Below are positions 8,544 to 16,487 of a stretch of 64,000 nt of DNA, one piece after another. Under the pieces are notes generated by a model. The model had not been told where the DNA came from and searched no databases. It worked only from the letters and a program-made list of their open reading frames with translations. The position numbers were made by a program, and so were the translations under genes. Each line of letters begins with the position of its first letter. Position 1 is the first letter of the stretch. This DNA is from Ilumatobacteraceae bacterium. Its GTDB lineage: Bacteria; Actinomycetota; Acidimicrobiia; Acidimicrobiales; Ilumatobacteraceae. The DNA lies in the NCBI GenBank assembly GCA_017859395.1, contig JAFMNE010000009.1:1-64000 (forward strand). Reading direction: 5' to 3'.

Positions 8544-9721
8544 CCGCATTGACCACACGGCGTGTCGGGATCGCTCTCGTGACGGTGGCGGCGTTGACCG
8601 CTGCCGCCTGCGGGGGTGACGACGACACCAGCGCCCCGGCACCCGCTCCGGCCGAGGAACCGGCCGCGGAGCCCGCCGATGAACCCGCTCCTGCACCCGC
8701 GGAGGAACCATCGGGGTGCGCCGTCGGCGAAGTCGACGGCGATCTCAACCTCTACAACTGGTCGGAATACATCGACCCAGACCTCAAAGATGCCTTCGCC
8801 GCCGAATACGGCGTGGCGGTCAACGAGTCGAACTACGACTCCAACGAAGCCATGCAGCCGATCATCTCTGCCGGCAACAGCGGTTACGACGTGATCGTCC
8901 CCTCGGACTACATGGTGTCGATCATGATCGAGTCCGGTGACCTGATGGCCCTCGACAAGGCCGCCATCCCGAACCTCGCCAATCTCTCACCTGAATTCGC
9001 GTCGGGCCTGCCGTATGACCCGGCGGGCGATTACTCCGTGCCGTACCAGTGGGGCACCACAGGACTCGCGGTCGACTTGGCCGTCGCCGGTGACGATGTC
9101 CCCGAAACATGGGGCTTGGTGTTCGACACCGATCTCGCGGAGCAGTACGGCTTTGTGGGTGCAACCACGCTGCTGAACGACCCGCGTGAGACCCTTGGTG
9201 CGGCACTCAAATACCTCGGCTACTCGTTGAACACTACCGATGAGGCACAGCTTGATGAAGCCAAGCAATTGGTTGCTGAGGCCACCGAGCGCATCGCTGC
9301 ATTCGAGTCGGATCAATATGACGAATTGCTCGCCACTGGCCAAACAGCGCTGGCCCATGGCTACAGCGGAAACTTCTTGGTGCAGTTCGACGAAGCTGAT
9401 GACCCCGACCAATACACCTACTTCGTGCCAGAAGAAGGCGGCACACGCTGGGTTGACAACATGGCGGTGGTGATTGATGCCCCGCATCCGTGCACCGCGC
9501 ACACATTCATCAACTTCATCCTCGACGCCGAGAACGGTGCCGCACTCACCAACTGGAACTATTACGCCAGCCCGAACGCAGCATCTGAGCCATTGATCGA
9601 CCCTGAGATTCTCGAGGACCCGATCGTTTATCCCACCGATCGGTCAATGCTGGAGTTCATCGCCGACACCGGCGATTTCGAGATCAACTTCTCAGACGCA
9701 TTCATCGAAGCCAAGGGCTGA
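8540..9721 (+). CDS. potD: Polyamine-binding lipoprotein (PotD type)
   Basis: A 393-residue extracytoplasmic solute-binding protein. A twin-arginine-containing signal peptide ends at a lipobox-like TAAAC with Cys24. It is followed by a linker of about 30 residues made almost only of Ala, Pro and Glu that should tether the domain to the membrane. The mature domain begins with LNLYNWSEYIDPD, diagnostic for the spermidine/putrescine-binding family. It captures polyamines for the upstream importer. It is the last gene of the operon and is followed by a strong hairpin. Ligand specificity within the family is not proven. Confidence 0.92.
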   Translation: MTALTTRRVGIALVTVAALTAAACGGDDDTSAPAPAPAEEPAAEPADEPAPAPAEEPSGCAVGEVDGDLNLYNWSEYIDPDLKDAFAAEYGVAVNESNYDSNEAMQPIISAGNSGYDVIVPSDYMVSIMIESGDLMALDKAAIPNLANLSPEFASGLPYDPAGDYSVPYQWGTTGLAVDLAVAGDDVPETWGLVFDTDLAEQYGFVGATTLLNDPRETLGAALKYLGYSLNTTDEAQLDEAKQLVAEATERIAAFESDQYDELLATGQTALAHGYSGNFLVQFDEADDPDQYTYFVPEEGGTRWVDNMAVVIDAPHPCTAHTFINFILDAENGAALTNWNYYASPNAASEPLIDPEILEDPIVYPTDRSMLEFIADTGDFEINFSDAFIEAKG

Positions 9722-9754
9722 TTTACCGCTGGCCATTCACGGTCTATACATGAC

Positions 9755-9799
9755 ACAGCGCCGGCGTCCTCCGCATGTGCGGGTAGATGCCGGCGCTGT
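9755..9799. terminator. Bidirectional terminator between potD and recA
   Basis: A perfect 11-bp inverted repeat (acagcgccggc / gccggcgctgt) encloses a 23-base spacer that contains a second small hairpin (ccgca / tgcgg at 9771-9782). It sits in the 98-base gap between the convergent genes, so it can end both transcripts. There is no long T-run. Confidence 0.75.
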
Positions 9800-9819
9800 T
9801 GTCGTTGGAGGTAACAGAA

Positions 9820-10878
9820 TCAGTCGATCTCGATCGGCTGATCGTCGGCCTCGCTGAACTCGTCGGACTCATCGGCGCGCAGGCCCGATGCCACCATGAC
9901 GCGCTCGGTGATATCGACCATGACCTCGGGGTGCTCAAACAGGTAGTTCTTCGCATTCTCGCGCCCCTGGCCCAGTTGTTCGCCGTCGTAGGTGAACCAC
10001 GCACCCGACTTGTTGACGATGCCGAGATCGACAGCCATATCGAGCACCGAGCCCTCTCGGCTCACTCCACGGCCGTACATGATGTCGAATTCAGCCTGAC
10101 GGAACGGCGGGGACACCTTGTTCTTCACGACTTTGACGCGCGTGCGGTTACCGACCACCTCGGCACCATCCTTCAGGGACTCGATGCGCCGAATATCGAG
10201 ACGCACCGAGGAGTAGAACTTGAGGGCACGGCCACCGGGGGTGGTTTCCGGGGAGCCGAACATCACGCCGATCTTCTCGCGCAGCTGGTTGATGAAGATG
10301 GCGATGGTGCCCGTCTTGTTGAGGTTGCCGGTGATCTTTCGCAGCGCCTGGCTCATCAGTCGCGCCTGGAGGCCAACGTGGGTGTCGCCCATTTCGCCTT
10401 CGATTTCCGCTCGGGGTGTGAGAGCGGCGACCGAGTCGATCACGATCACATCGATGGACCCGGAACGCACCAACATGTCGGCGATCTCCAGTGCCTGTTC
10501 ACCAGTGTCAGGCTGGGAGATCAGCAACTGGTCAACATCGACACCGATAGCCCGCGCATAGTTCGGATCCATGGCGTGCTCGGCATCGATGTAGGCACAG
10601 ACGCCTCCATTGCGCTGGGCTTCGGCCACCACGTGCATGGCAAGGGTGGACTTGCCGGAGGACTCCGGCCCGAAGATCTCGGTAACGCGCCCACGCGGCA
10701 GGCCACCAATACCCAAGGCAAGGTCCAGCGACAGCGCGCCGGTGGAGATGGACTCGATAGGCAGCGTTCCCCGCTCGCCCATCCGCATGATGGATCCCTT
10801 ACCGAACTGCTTGTCGATCTGGGAGAGGGCCATTTCGAGGGCCTTGTCGCGGTCGGCGACGGAACGGTCGTTGGTCAT
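9820..10878 (-). CDS. recA: Recombinase A
   Basis: A 352-residue RecA that forms filaments on single-stranded DNA for recombination and stimulates LexA cleavage. Walker [10 protein letters not shown] is at residues 70-78; the loops and the C-terminal acidic tail ([11 protein letters not shown]) are normal. The start ATG at 10878 is chosen because an AAGGAG ribosome site sits 8 bases upstream and the protein begins exactly at the family N-terminus. The frame stays open to 11013, but that extension has no RecA similarity. No intein is present, unlike some mycobacterial RecA. Transcription starts about 170 bases upstream from a LexA-controlled promoter. Confidence 0.98.
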   Translation of the reverse strand: MTNDRSVADRDKALEMALSQIDKQFGKGSIMRMGERGTLPIESISTGALSLDLALGIGGLPRGRVTEIFGPESSGKSTLAMHVVAEAQRNGGVCAYIDAEHAMDPNYARAIGVDVDQLLISQPDTGEQALEIADMLVRSGSIDVIVIDSVAALTPRAEIEGEMGDTHVGLQARLMSQALRKITGNLNKTGTIAIFINQLREKIGVMFGSPETTPGGRALKFYSSVRLDIRRIESLKDGAEVVGNRTRVKVVKNKVSPPFRQAEFDIMYGRGVSREGSVLDMAVDLGIVNKSGAWFTYDGEQLGQGRENAKNYLFEHPEVMVDITERVMVASGLRADESDEFSEADDQPIEID

Positions 10879-10971
10879 GTCGTTGCTCCTTGGCTGGATG
10901 GGGGGCCGGCGTGATCCGCTGCCCGATCTGACGTGGTGGTGACCGTACCGAGGGGGTGTGACAGCGGGTCT

Positions 10972-11025
10972 GCTCGGATGTTGCAACACCCGAGCGGATC
11001 CGACACCGCACATCCGCCGCGGCGG
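10972..11025 (-). promoter_or_regulatory. Structured 5' leader of recA mRNA
   Basis: The ~170-base leader contains a perfect 12-bp palindrome (ccgccgcggcgg, 11014-11025) and a 6-bp inverted repeat gctcgg/ccgagc (10972-10977 and 10990-10995) around gttgcaac. Role unknown. Confidence 0.35.
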
Positions 11026-11053
11026 GTATGACCGGCTACTTCCGGATGACGTC

Positions 11054-11082
11054 AGTGTAATTTATCGAACGCATGTTCGCAA
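11054..11082 (-). promoter_or_regulatory. recA promoter
   Basis: On the minus strand TTGCGA (11077-11082) and TACACT (11054-11059) are separated by exactly 17 bases, a near-consensus sigma-70-type promoter. The LexA box lies inside the spacer, so bound repressor would block RNA polymerase. Confidence 0.75.
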
Positions 11083-11095
11083 GACATATGTTCGA
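11065..11095. promoter_or_regulatory. LexA (SOS) box and an overlapping half-site
   Basis: TCGAAC-gcat-GTTCGC at 11065-11080 matches the actinobacterial/Bacillus-type SOS operator CGAAC-N4-GTTCG. A second copy, CAAGAC-atat-GTTCGA at 11080-11095, keeps only the right half perfectly and abuts the first box, suggesting cooperative or graded repression of recA. Confidence 0.82.
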
Positions 11096-11115
11096 TTGCC
11101 CCCGAGTGCGGCGGC

Positions 11116-11586
11116 TCAGAGTTGGCCATCGATACGGCCGGCCAGTTCATCGGCATCCGGGGTCCGCATGAACAGGTCAACGGCCTGCCACAACGTGAAC
11201 GAGATCGGATACCAGATCACCGGGCCCAAAATGGCGACCGCCGACACAATTATGACCACCGGCACCGTCGGAATATCGGGCAATGTGACCAGCACGGCCA
11301 CCAAGATCGCGACCAGAACCGAGAGAAAGGTCAAGATGACGTTAGCCGTGGTGGCCCCCAACTCGAATGCGTCATCACCACGGCGATATGGATGACGACA
11401 CCGCCGACACCGATCTTGGCGGGCGAACCACCCAGTGAAGTATGCGCGTCGATCACCGCACCACGGACAACGGCGCGTCAGGCCCCGGGCCAGCAACACC
11501 CAGAAGCCAGGGAAACGATCGAACGGCATCGAGACCAGATCGCTGTCCGGTGAGGACTCAGCAGGAGGGTCAGCTGGTGTACTCAC
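11116..11586 (-). CDS. DUF983 family membrane protein
   Basis: A 156-residue protein. A cytoplasmic zinc-ribbon-like part contains CPWCGDRRAYF near residues 40-50 and CRRCRHPYRRG near 59-69, followed by two membrane segments (about 80-100 and 106-128). These two CxxC pairs and the FTGWF element define DUF983, whose biochemical role is unknown. It is upstream of recA on the same strand, but recA has its own promoter in between. Confidence 0.8.
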   Translation of the reverse strand: MSTPADPPAESSPDSDLVSMPFDRFPGFWVLLARGLTRRCPWCGDRRAYFTGWFARQDRCRRCRHPYRRGDDAFELGATTANVILTFLSVLVAILVAVLVTLPDIPTVPVVIIVSAVAILGPVIWYPISFTLWQAVDLFMRTPDADELAGRIDGQL

Positions 11587-11612
11587 GCTCGCAGGCTAGT
11601 TCTGCGGCCTGC

Positions 11613-11618
11613 CACACT
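11613..11618 (+). promoter_or_regulatory. Leaderless -10 element
   Basis: CACACT ends 7 bases before the GTG at 11626, favouring that codon over the in-frame GTG at 11620. Confidence 0.5.
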
Positions 11619-11625
11619 GGTGTAC

Positions 11626-12435
11626 GTGCAACGCAGCCTGTCCGCCATCCTCCTGCTCGTGGCCGGCGTGCTGCTCTCCATCGGTACCGGCTCATGGTGG
11701 CTACAGCGCACGGTCTTCACCCCCGGTGCGTCCGTGGACATCGCCGAGGCCATCTTGGACGACGCAGGAATCCGGCTGGAAATCATCACGGTCGTGTCAG
11801 CCCGAACCGCCGGAACGCTGGAGGCCGACCCCACCGACCTCGCCGGATTCCTCGACACCTCGGTGCTCAGCACCACCCCGGGTGCTGCGGTGATGGCCGA
11901 ACCATTGCAGCGAGCTCACCTTCGCCTCATCGGATCGAATGACGACCTCGTGGTCATCGTCCCGACCGAACTCGTGCAGATCGTGCGCGATGAGCGCGCC
12001 CTCGACTCCGCCCCAGCCACCATTCCCGTACCGGTGATCGGAACGCTGAAAACGACACGCACAGCATCGGGTTGGGTGATGTTGATCTCGTCAGGACTCG
12101 GCGTGCTGGCGTTGCTGGCCGCGCTCGCCACCCGTCCCTACCGAGGTGAGTTGCAACGAGGACTCGGCGAGTTCATGATCGCGACCGCTGTCGCAGTGCT
12201 CACAATCGGCTGGGCGCTGCCGAAGTTTGTGATTCCTGCCGTCGATTCGAACACCTGGACCGGTGCGATTCCCCATCTGGCAGACCGCAACCTTGGGGTG
12301 GTGATGGGCGGCTCACTGGTACTGGTGGTCGGCGGACTGCTCCTCGTGCTCGCCGGTGTGAACTCCACCCGACGCGGACCGCGAGTGCAACCCGCTCCGA
12401 CCATGCGTTACCGCCCCGACACCGGCTGGGGCTGA
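11626..12435 (+). CDS. Membrane protein of unknown function
   Basis: A 269-residue protein that I do not recognise. An N-terminal hydrophobic segment (residues ~5-25) is followed by an extracytoplasmic domain of about 120 residues and then three further membrane segments (about 148-168, 181-205 and 227-246). The tail is Arg/Pro-rich. Start at 11626 is chosen from the promoter spacing; 11620 is the alternative. It is divergent from the DUF983 gene with only ~40 bases between them and converges on an acyl-CoA dehydrogenase. The layout resembles actinobacterial envelope proteins, but no function can be assigned. Confidence 0.65.
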   Translation: MQRSLSAILLLVAGVLLSIGTGSWWLQRTVFTPGASVDIAEAILDDAGIRLEIITVVSARTAGTLEADPTDLAGFLDTSVLSTTPGAAVMAEPLQRAHLRLIGSNDDLVVIVPTELVQIVRDERALDSAPATIPVPVIGTLKTTRTASGWVMLISSGLGVLALLAALATRPYRGELQRGLGEFMIATAVAVLTIGWALPKFVIPAVDSNTWTGAIPHLADRNLGVVMGGSLVLVVGGLLLVLAGVNSTRRGPRVQPAPTMRYRPDTGWG

Positions 12436-12462
12436 ACAGCGCCCCTGTGGGCCACCGTCAGA

Positions 12463-13671
12463 TCACGAACGCGGAACCTCGATCCACGGCACGTCCTTGT
12501 CGACACGCGGCTCGCCGGGCAGGCCGAGGACCTGCTCCCCAATGATGTTCTTCAAGATTTCTGATGTTCCGCCCTCGATGGAGTTCGCTCGCACCCGTAG
12601 GAACGAATACTGCGGACCCTTCGACGAACCGGTGGCGTCAAGTTCGTCGGGGCGCCGGAAGGTGTAGTCGTAGCCGACCAGCCCGTCGGCACCCATGAGG
12701 TCGATACAGAACGAGTACAGGTCCTTGTTCAGGTTGGCGAACTCGAGTTTGGCAACCGAGCCCTCGGGACCAGGGTTTCCCGCCCGTGCCGCTGAGGCGG
12801 CACGCATATTCGTGAGTCGGCCGACCTCGGCGCGGACCCACAGACGCATGAGCGCATCGCGACGCACCGCTGTGCGCTCAGCGTCATCAAGCCCGTGGAA
12901 GATGCGCACCGCATCGTTGGCTGCGGCTCCGCGCTGTGGTTTGCCGCCACCGGCTGAACCCGAACCGATTGCGGTGCGCTCATTCATCAACGTGGTGAGC
13001 GACACACGCCACCCCTCACCCTCGTCACCGATGCGCTGATCATCACCGATGCGCACATCGGTCATGTAGACCTCGTTGAACTCTGCTTCTCCGGTGATCT
13101 GGCGCAGCGGACGCACCTCCACACCCGGCGAGGTCATATCGACCGCGAAGTACGTCATCCCCTTGTGCTTGGGAGAGTCGGGGTTGGTGCGTGTGACCAA
13201 CATCCCCCAGTCGGCGAGATGCGCCATCGTGTTCCACACCTTTTGGCCGTTCACGATCCACTCGTCGCCGTCACGCACGGCCTTCGTGGCCAGTCCCGCA
13301 AAGTCCGAGCCGGCGCCGGGTTCGGAGAACAACTGGCACCAAGTTTCCTCGCCGGTGAACATCGGACGCAGAAAACGATCTCGCTGAGCATCGGTGCCAT
13401 GAGTGACGATCGTTGGCCCAGCCAGAGCCATGAAGAACGATGTTGGGTCTGCCGGGCCCGCACCGGCCGTGCGCATCTGCGATTCCACCACGCGGTTCAG
13501 ATCCGGACGCACACCCAGACCGCCAAATTTCACCGGGAAGTGCACCCAGGCGAGGCCAGCGTCGTAGCGAGCCCCTCGGAACTCGACATTTGTCATCGTC
13601 GAGGGATCGTTGTCGGCGAGGAAACTCGTCACGGCGTCCGTCACCAGTTCGAGGTCAGCATCGTGAGCCAT
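12463..13671 (-). CDS. Acyl-CoA dehydrogenase family protein (FadE-like)
   Basis: A 402-residue FAD enzyme of the acyl-CoA dehydrogenase fold, expected to introduce a 2,3-double bond into an acyl-CoA in beta-oxidation or a related route. It carries the conserved CQLFSEPGAGSDFAG and EWIVNGQKVWNT motifs in the middle domain and IEGGTSEILKNIIGE near the C-terminus. In the classical medium-chain enzyme the last motif reads YEGTS with the catalytic Glu; here the residue directly before GT is Gly, so the catalytic base may lie elsewhere, as in several actinobacterial FadE proteins. A paralogue at 14.1 kb is clearly homologous throughout. Substrate unknown. Confidence 0.87.
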   Translation of the reverse strand: MAHDADLELVTDAVTSFLADNDPSTMTNVEFRGARYDAGLAWVHFPVKFGGLGVRPDLNRVVESQMRTAGAGPADPTSFFMALAGPTIVTHGTDAQRDRFLRPMFTGEETWCQLFSEPGAGSDFAGLATKAVRDGDEWIVNGQKVWNTMAHLADWGMLVTRTNPDSPKHKGMTYFAVDMTSPGVEVRPLRQITGEAEFNEVYMTDVRIGDDQRIGDEGEGWRVSLTTLMNERTAIGSGSAGGGKPQRGAAANDAVRIFHGLDDAERTAVRRDALMRLWVRAEVGRLTNMRAASAARAGNPGPEGSVAKLEFANLNKDLYSFCIDLMGADGLVGYDYTFRRPDELDATGSSKGPQYSFLRVRANSIEGGTSEILKNIIGEQVLGLPGEPRVDKDVPWIEVPRS

Positions 13672-13719
13672 GGGGTGATTCTCCCAGACGGCAAAGGTGG
13701 GAGACGACTCCGACCGTGG

Positions 13720-13725
13720 CAGAAT
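13720..13725 (+). promoter_or_regulatory. Candidate -10 element of tRNA-His
   Basis: CAGAAT lies 22 bases before the tRNA; no matching -35 element is visible. Confidence 0.35.
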
Positions 13726-13748
13726 GTGGCCGCACTTCGGTGCACATG

Positions 13749-13825
13749 GTGGGCGTAGCTCAGGTGGTTAGAGCGTCAGGTTGTGGCCCTGAAGGCCGGG
13801 GGTTCAAGTCCCCTCGCTCACCCCA
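13749..13825 (+). tRNA. tRNA-His (GTG)
   Basis: Cloverleaf read by eye. The acceptor stem GTGGGCG/CGCTCAC contains one G-U pair. The D stem is GCTC/GAGC and the anticodon stem TCAGG/CCTGA, with loop TTGTGGC giving anticodon GTG. The T arm is GGGGG-TTCAAGT-CCCCT. The discriminator base is C and CCA is encoded. A G at 13748 provides the -1 guanosine typical of histidine tRNA, which may be kept by RNase P. Confidence 0.95.
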
Positions 13826-13827
13826 GG

Positions 13828-13874
13828 GCCCGGGCAGTTGGGCGGTGGTTGGCCTCCGCCTACACTGCCCGGGC
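13828..13874 (+). terminator. Hairpin between tRNA-His and tRNA-Lys
   Basis: Perfect 11-bp inverted repeat (gcccgggcagt / actgcccgggc) with an inner 5-bp stem (ggcgg 13841-13845 / ccgcc 13856-13860). It follows the tRNA-His CCA by two bases and could terminate that transcript. Its right arm overlaps the tRNA-Lys -10 element. Confidence 0.6.
13838..13866 (+). promoter_or_regulatory. tRNA-Lys promoter
   Basis: TTGGGC (13838-13843) and TACACT (13861-13866) are separated by 17 bases. Transcription would begin a few bases before the tRNA at 13880. Confidence 0.65.
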
Positions 13875-13879
13875 TTCGA

Positions 13880-13954
13880 CCGCCTCTAGCTCAACGGCAG
13901 AGCAGTGGACTCTTAATCCATTGGTTCTGGGTTCGAATCCCAGGGGGCGGACCA
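13880..13954 (+). tRNA. tRNA-Lys (CTT)
   Basis: Cloverleaf read by eye. The acceptor stem is CCGCCTC/GGGGCGG and the D stem GCTC/GAGC. The anticodon stem is GTGGA/TCCAT with loop CTCTTAA, anticodon CTT. The T arm is CTGGG-TTCGAAT-CCCAG, the discriminator A, and CCA is encoded. The segment from here to 14133 holds no gene that I can support. Confidence 0.95.
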
Positions 13955-14133
13955 ACCGGCTCGACGAATGCCGTTGCGTCATCGTCACCACCCGCGATGG
14001 CCCCTGCACGGCACCGCCCGATGCGGACCCTGCACATCGCACAGGTCGCGCGCACCGTCATCGTCGGCGACGACTGCGCATCGATCACTTCCAGCGGCAA
14101 TAATTTCCACAACGCCAGCATGGGAGGGACGAC

Positions 14134-15336
14134 ATGAGCACCGCCACCGCACACACCACCGACGAAGCCCGCGTTGAATCACTCGTCGAACAACTTCTCG
14201 CGGAGAATCCACCCGCCACGACACCTCGGCGTGACTTTCTCGGTGCCCAGTTCGATCTCGGGCTGGCGTGGGTTCACTTCGATGAGGGCCTCGGCGGACT
14301 CGGGGTCGACGCACGTCTACAGCGCCTCGTCAACGACCGCGTCCGCGCGGCTGGCGGCCCCTCATGCGGGGCGCTGAACCCCATTGGCTACGGCATGTGT
14401 GCACCCACCGTGCACAGTTGGGGTAGCGCCGAGCAGAAAGCGCGCTACCTGCGACCGCTGTTCACCTGTGAAGAGATCTGGTGCCAGTTGTTCTCCGAGC
14501 CGGGGTCGGGTTCGGACTTTGCTGGGCTCTCCGCTCGCGGCGTGCGTGACGGCGAGGAATGGATCGTGAACGGCCAAAAGGTGTGGACGACCCTCGCCCA
14601 TGTCTCACGGTTCGGCCTGTTGGTGGTGCGCACCGACACCGAAGCGGTCAAACACGCCGGACTGACTGCGTTCGTGGTCGATATGAACGACCCTACTGTG
14701 GAGGTTCGGCCACTCCGGCAGATGACCGGCGAAGCCGAATTCAACGAGGTGTACTTCACCGACACCCGGGTACCCCACGATGAGATGCTCGGGTCACCCG
14801 GTGATGGTTGGCGCGTGTCGCTGACCACGCTGATGAACGAGCGCACCTCGATCGGCTCGGCCATCCCCCAACGCGGCTCGGGCACCATTGGCGAGTTGAT
14901 GGCCGTGTGGTCGAAGCTCCCTGACGACCAACGTGACGCCGTCAGCCGTGACCGCGTTGCTCGGCTGTGGATACGCGCCGAAGTTGCTCGGCTGACAAAC
15001 ATCCGTGCCGGACAGAATCGCCGCAAGGGTGACCCGGGGCCAGAGGGTTCGATCGGCAAGCTCGAATGGGCCGACCTGAACAAGGTGATCCACGAACAGA
15101 TCGTCGATCTGCTGGGCGCCGAGGGGATGCTCTATGGAAGCTACGAGATGGTGCGACCCGAGCAGACCATGGGTGCCGACTCACGGCAGAAGTCATTCCT
15201 GCGTAGCCGGGCGAACTCGATCGAAGGCGGCACCTCAGAGGTCATGCGCAACATCCTCGGTGAGCGGGTGCTGGGCCTCCCCGGCGATGTTCGCGTCGAC
15301 CGCGATGTCCCGTGGAGCGACGTTCCGCGCAACTGA
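14134..15336 (+). CDS. Acyl-CoA dehydrogenase family protein (FadE-like), paralogue
   Basis: A 400-residue FAD acyl-CoA dehydrogenase, divergently oriented relative to its paralogue on the other side of the tRNA pair. It shares CQLFSEPGSGSDFAG, EWIVNGQKVWTT, LTTLMNERTSIGSA and IEGGTSEVMRNILGER. The closing motif again has Gly before GT where classical enzymes have the catalytic Glu. An exact GGGAGG ribosome site precedes the ATG. The two proteins could be isoenzymes or the two subunits of an alpha2beta2 enzyme as known for mycobacterial cholesterol side-chain dehydrogenases; the sequence alone does not decide. Confidence 0.88.
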   Translation: MSTATAHTTDEARVESLVEQLLAENPPATTPRRDFLGAQFDLGLAWVHFDEGLGGLGVDARLQRLVNDRVRAAGGPSCGALNPIGYGMCAPTVHSWGSAEQKARYLRPLFTCEEIWCQLFSEPGSGSDFAGLSARGVRDGEEWIVNGQKVWTTLAHVSRFGLLVVRTDTEAVKHAGLTAFVVDMNDPTVEVRPLRQMTGEAEFNEVYFTDTRVPHDEMLGSPGDGWRVSLTTLMNERTSIGSAIPQRGSGTIGELMAVWSKLPDDQRDAVSRDRVARLWIRAEVARLTNIRAGQNRRKGDPGPEGSIGKLEWADLNKVIHEQIVDLLGAEGMLYGSYEMVRPEQTMGADSRQKSFLRSRANSIEGGTSEVMRNILGERVLGLPGDVRVDRDVPWSDVPRN

Positions 15337-15353
15337 CCGAAGGTGGTGAGCGG

Positions 15354-16487
15354 TTACGCACCGCCCATGGCTGCGACCACCGACGCCAGTACCGCAGGTG
15401 ATGTTGCGAAGTTCAGCCGTACGTAGGCGTCGCCTCCGTCGCCGAACTGCGGACCAGGTGACACCTCAACACCTCGCGACCTGAATAGTACGTAGGGTGC
15501 GTCTCCCGCGCCCAGGCACGAACAGTCCAACCAGGCGAGATAGGTGGCCTCCGGCGGCGTGTAGCCCACACCGGGAAGATGCCGTGCCAAGAGCTCAGAT
15601 AGCGCGTGCCGGTTCTCATTGAGCACGTCGCGCACCGCTGTCAACCACTCATCGCCATCCTCCCATGCGGCGACGGTGGCCTCGACCGCAAACTGATTCG
15701 GCGCACCGAACCAATGCGAGGGATGCTCACGGATCGTGGCATCGAGCACATCCGGGCCGGCATGCAGTACAGCCCACCGCAAACCAGCCAGATTGAATGC
15801 CTTCGACGCGGACGTGACTGTCGCGCATCGGCGCGCCGCAGTATCGCTGACTGCCGCGAACGGGATGTGGAGCGCGGGCGCGTAGACGAGATCGGAATGG
15901 ATCTCATCAGATATCACCCACACGTCATACTCCTGGGCCGCATCGGCCAGGAGCCGCAGCTCATCGCGGGTGAACACCCGCCCAGTCGGATTGTGCGGGT
16001 GGCACAGGATCATGACCGCAGGCCGTTCCCTGGCGATGACCTCCACCGCGGCATCCACCGCAGCCGGCAACGAGATCGGCCGGCGATCCATCATCGACAT
16101 GGTGTGCAAGAACGGGTGATATGCCGGCAGGTGCAGTGCGACGCCATCGCCTGGTAACGACAGCATCCCGATGGCCATCCGCACTCCCTGCACCACATCG
16201 GCCAGTTCGTGCAATCGCGACCCATCAAGTTCCCAGCCATGACGGCTCTCCATACGCGCAGCAAAGGCGTGAGCTGCCGGCGACAGGCCATCAGGCCAAT
16301 TCGGGTACCCGAATACACCTCGATCAACCAGTGCACGGAGGCGCTCGGTGATCGCTGGCGCCACCGGAAAGTCCATGTCGGCCACCCACGACGCCAGCAT
16401 GTGTGGCTCGCGCTGCCACTTCACACCCGGCCGCGTGCGAGCCACGCCAACATCAAACGACCGCAAACCGAACGGATCTGTGCTCAT
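15354..16487 (-). CDS. PLP-dependent aminotransferase / C-S lyase, MalY-PatB type
   Basis: A 377-residue fold-type I PLP enzyme. It begins with the family motif for tolerance of a substrate-proximal tryptophan (VKWQRE) and has ILCHPHNPTGRVF near residue 160, the SDEIHSDLVY strand near 190 and the Schiff-base lysine in SASKAFNLAGLR near 230. MalY/PatB members cleave cystathionine or cysteine conjugates to pyruvate, ammonia and a thiol. Others are aminotransferases. Its ATG overlaps the stop of the upstream DUF2889 gene by 4 bases. Confidence 0.85.
   Translation of the reverse strand: MSTDPFGLRSFDVGVARTRPGVKWQREPHMLASWVADMDFPVAPAITERLRALVDRGVFGYPNWPDGLSPAAHAFAARMESRHGWELDGSRLHELADVVQGVRMAIGMLSLPGDGVALHLPAYHPFLHTMSMMDRRPISLPAAVDAAVEVIARERPAVMILCHPHNPTGRVFTRDELRLLADAAQEYDVWVISDEIHSDLVYAPALHIPFAAVSDTAARRCATVTSASKAFNLAGLRWAVLHAGPDVLDATIREHPSHWFGAPNQFAVEATVAAWEDGDEWLTAVRDVLNENRHALSELLARHLPGVGYTPPEATYLAWLDCSCLGAGDAPYVLFRSRGVEVSPGPQFGDGGDAYVRLNFATSPAVLASVVAAMGGA

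Noticed and set aside
8616-8730. Repetitive-looking DNA at the start of potD
   Set aside because: It encodes the Ala/Pro/Glu linker after the lipobox; the repetition is codon-level low complexity, not a DNA repeat or CRISPR.
9787-10914. 375-codon plus-strand ORF opposite recA
   Set aside because: It is the mirror of the recA coding frame. High third-position GC keeps the opposite frame open, and the product resembles no protein family.
13749-13954. tRNA pair as a possible integration site
   Set aside because: No integrase, no duplicated tRNA 3' end and no foreign-looking genes nearby.
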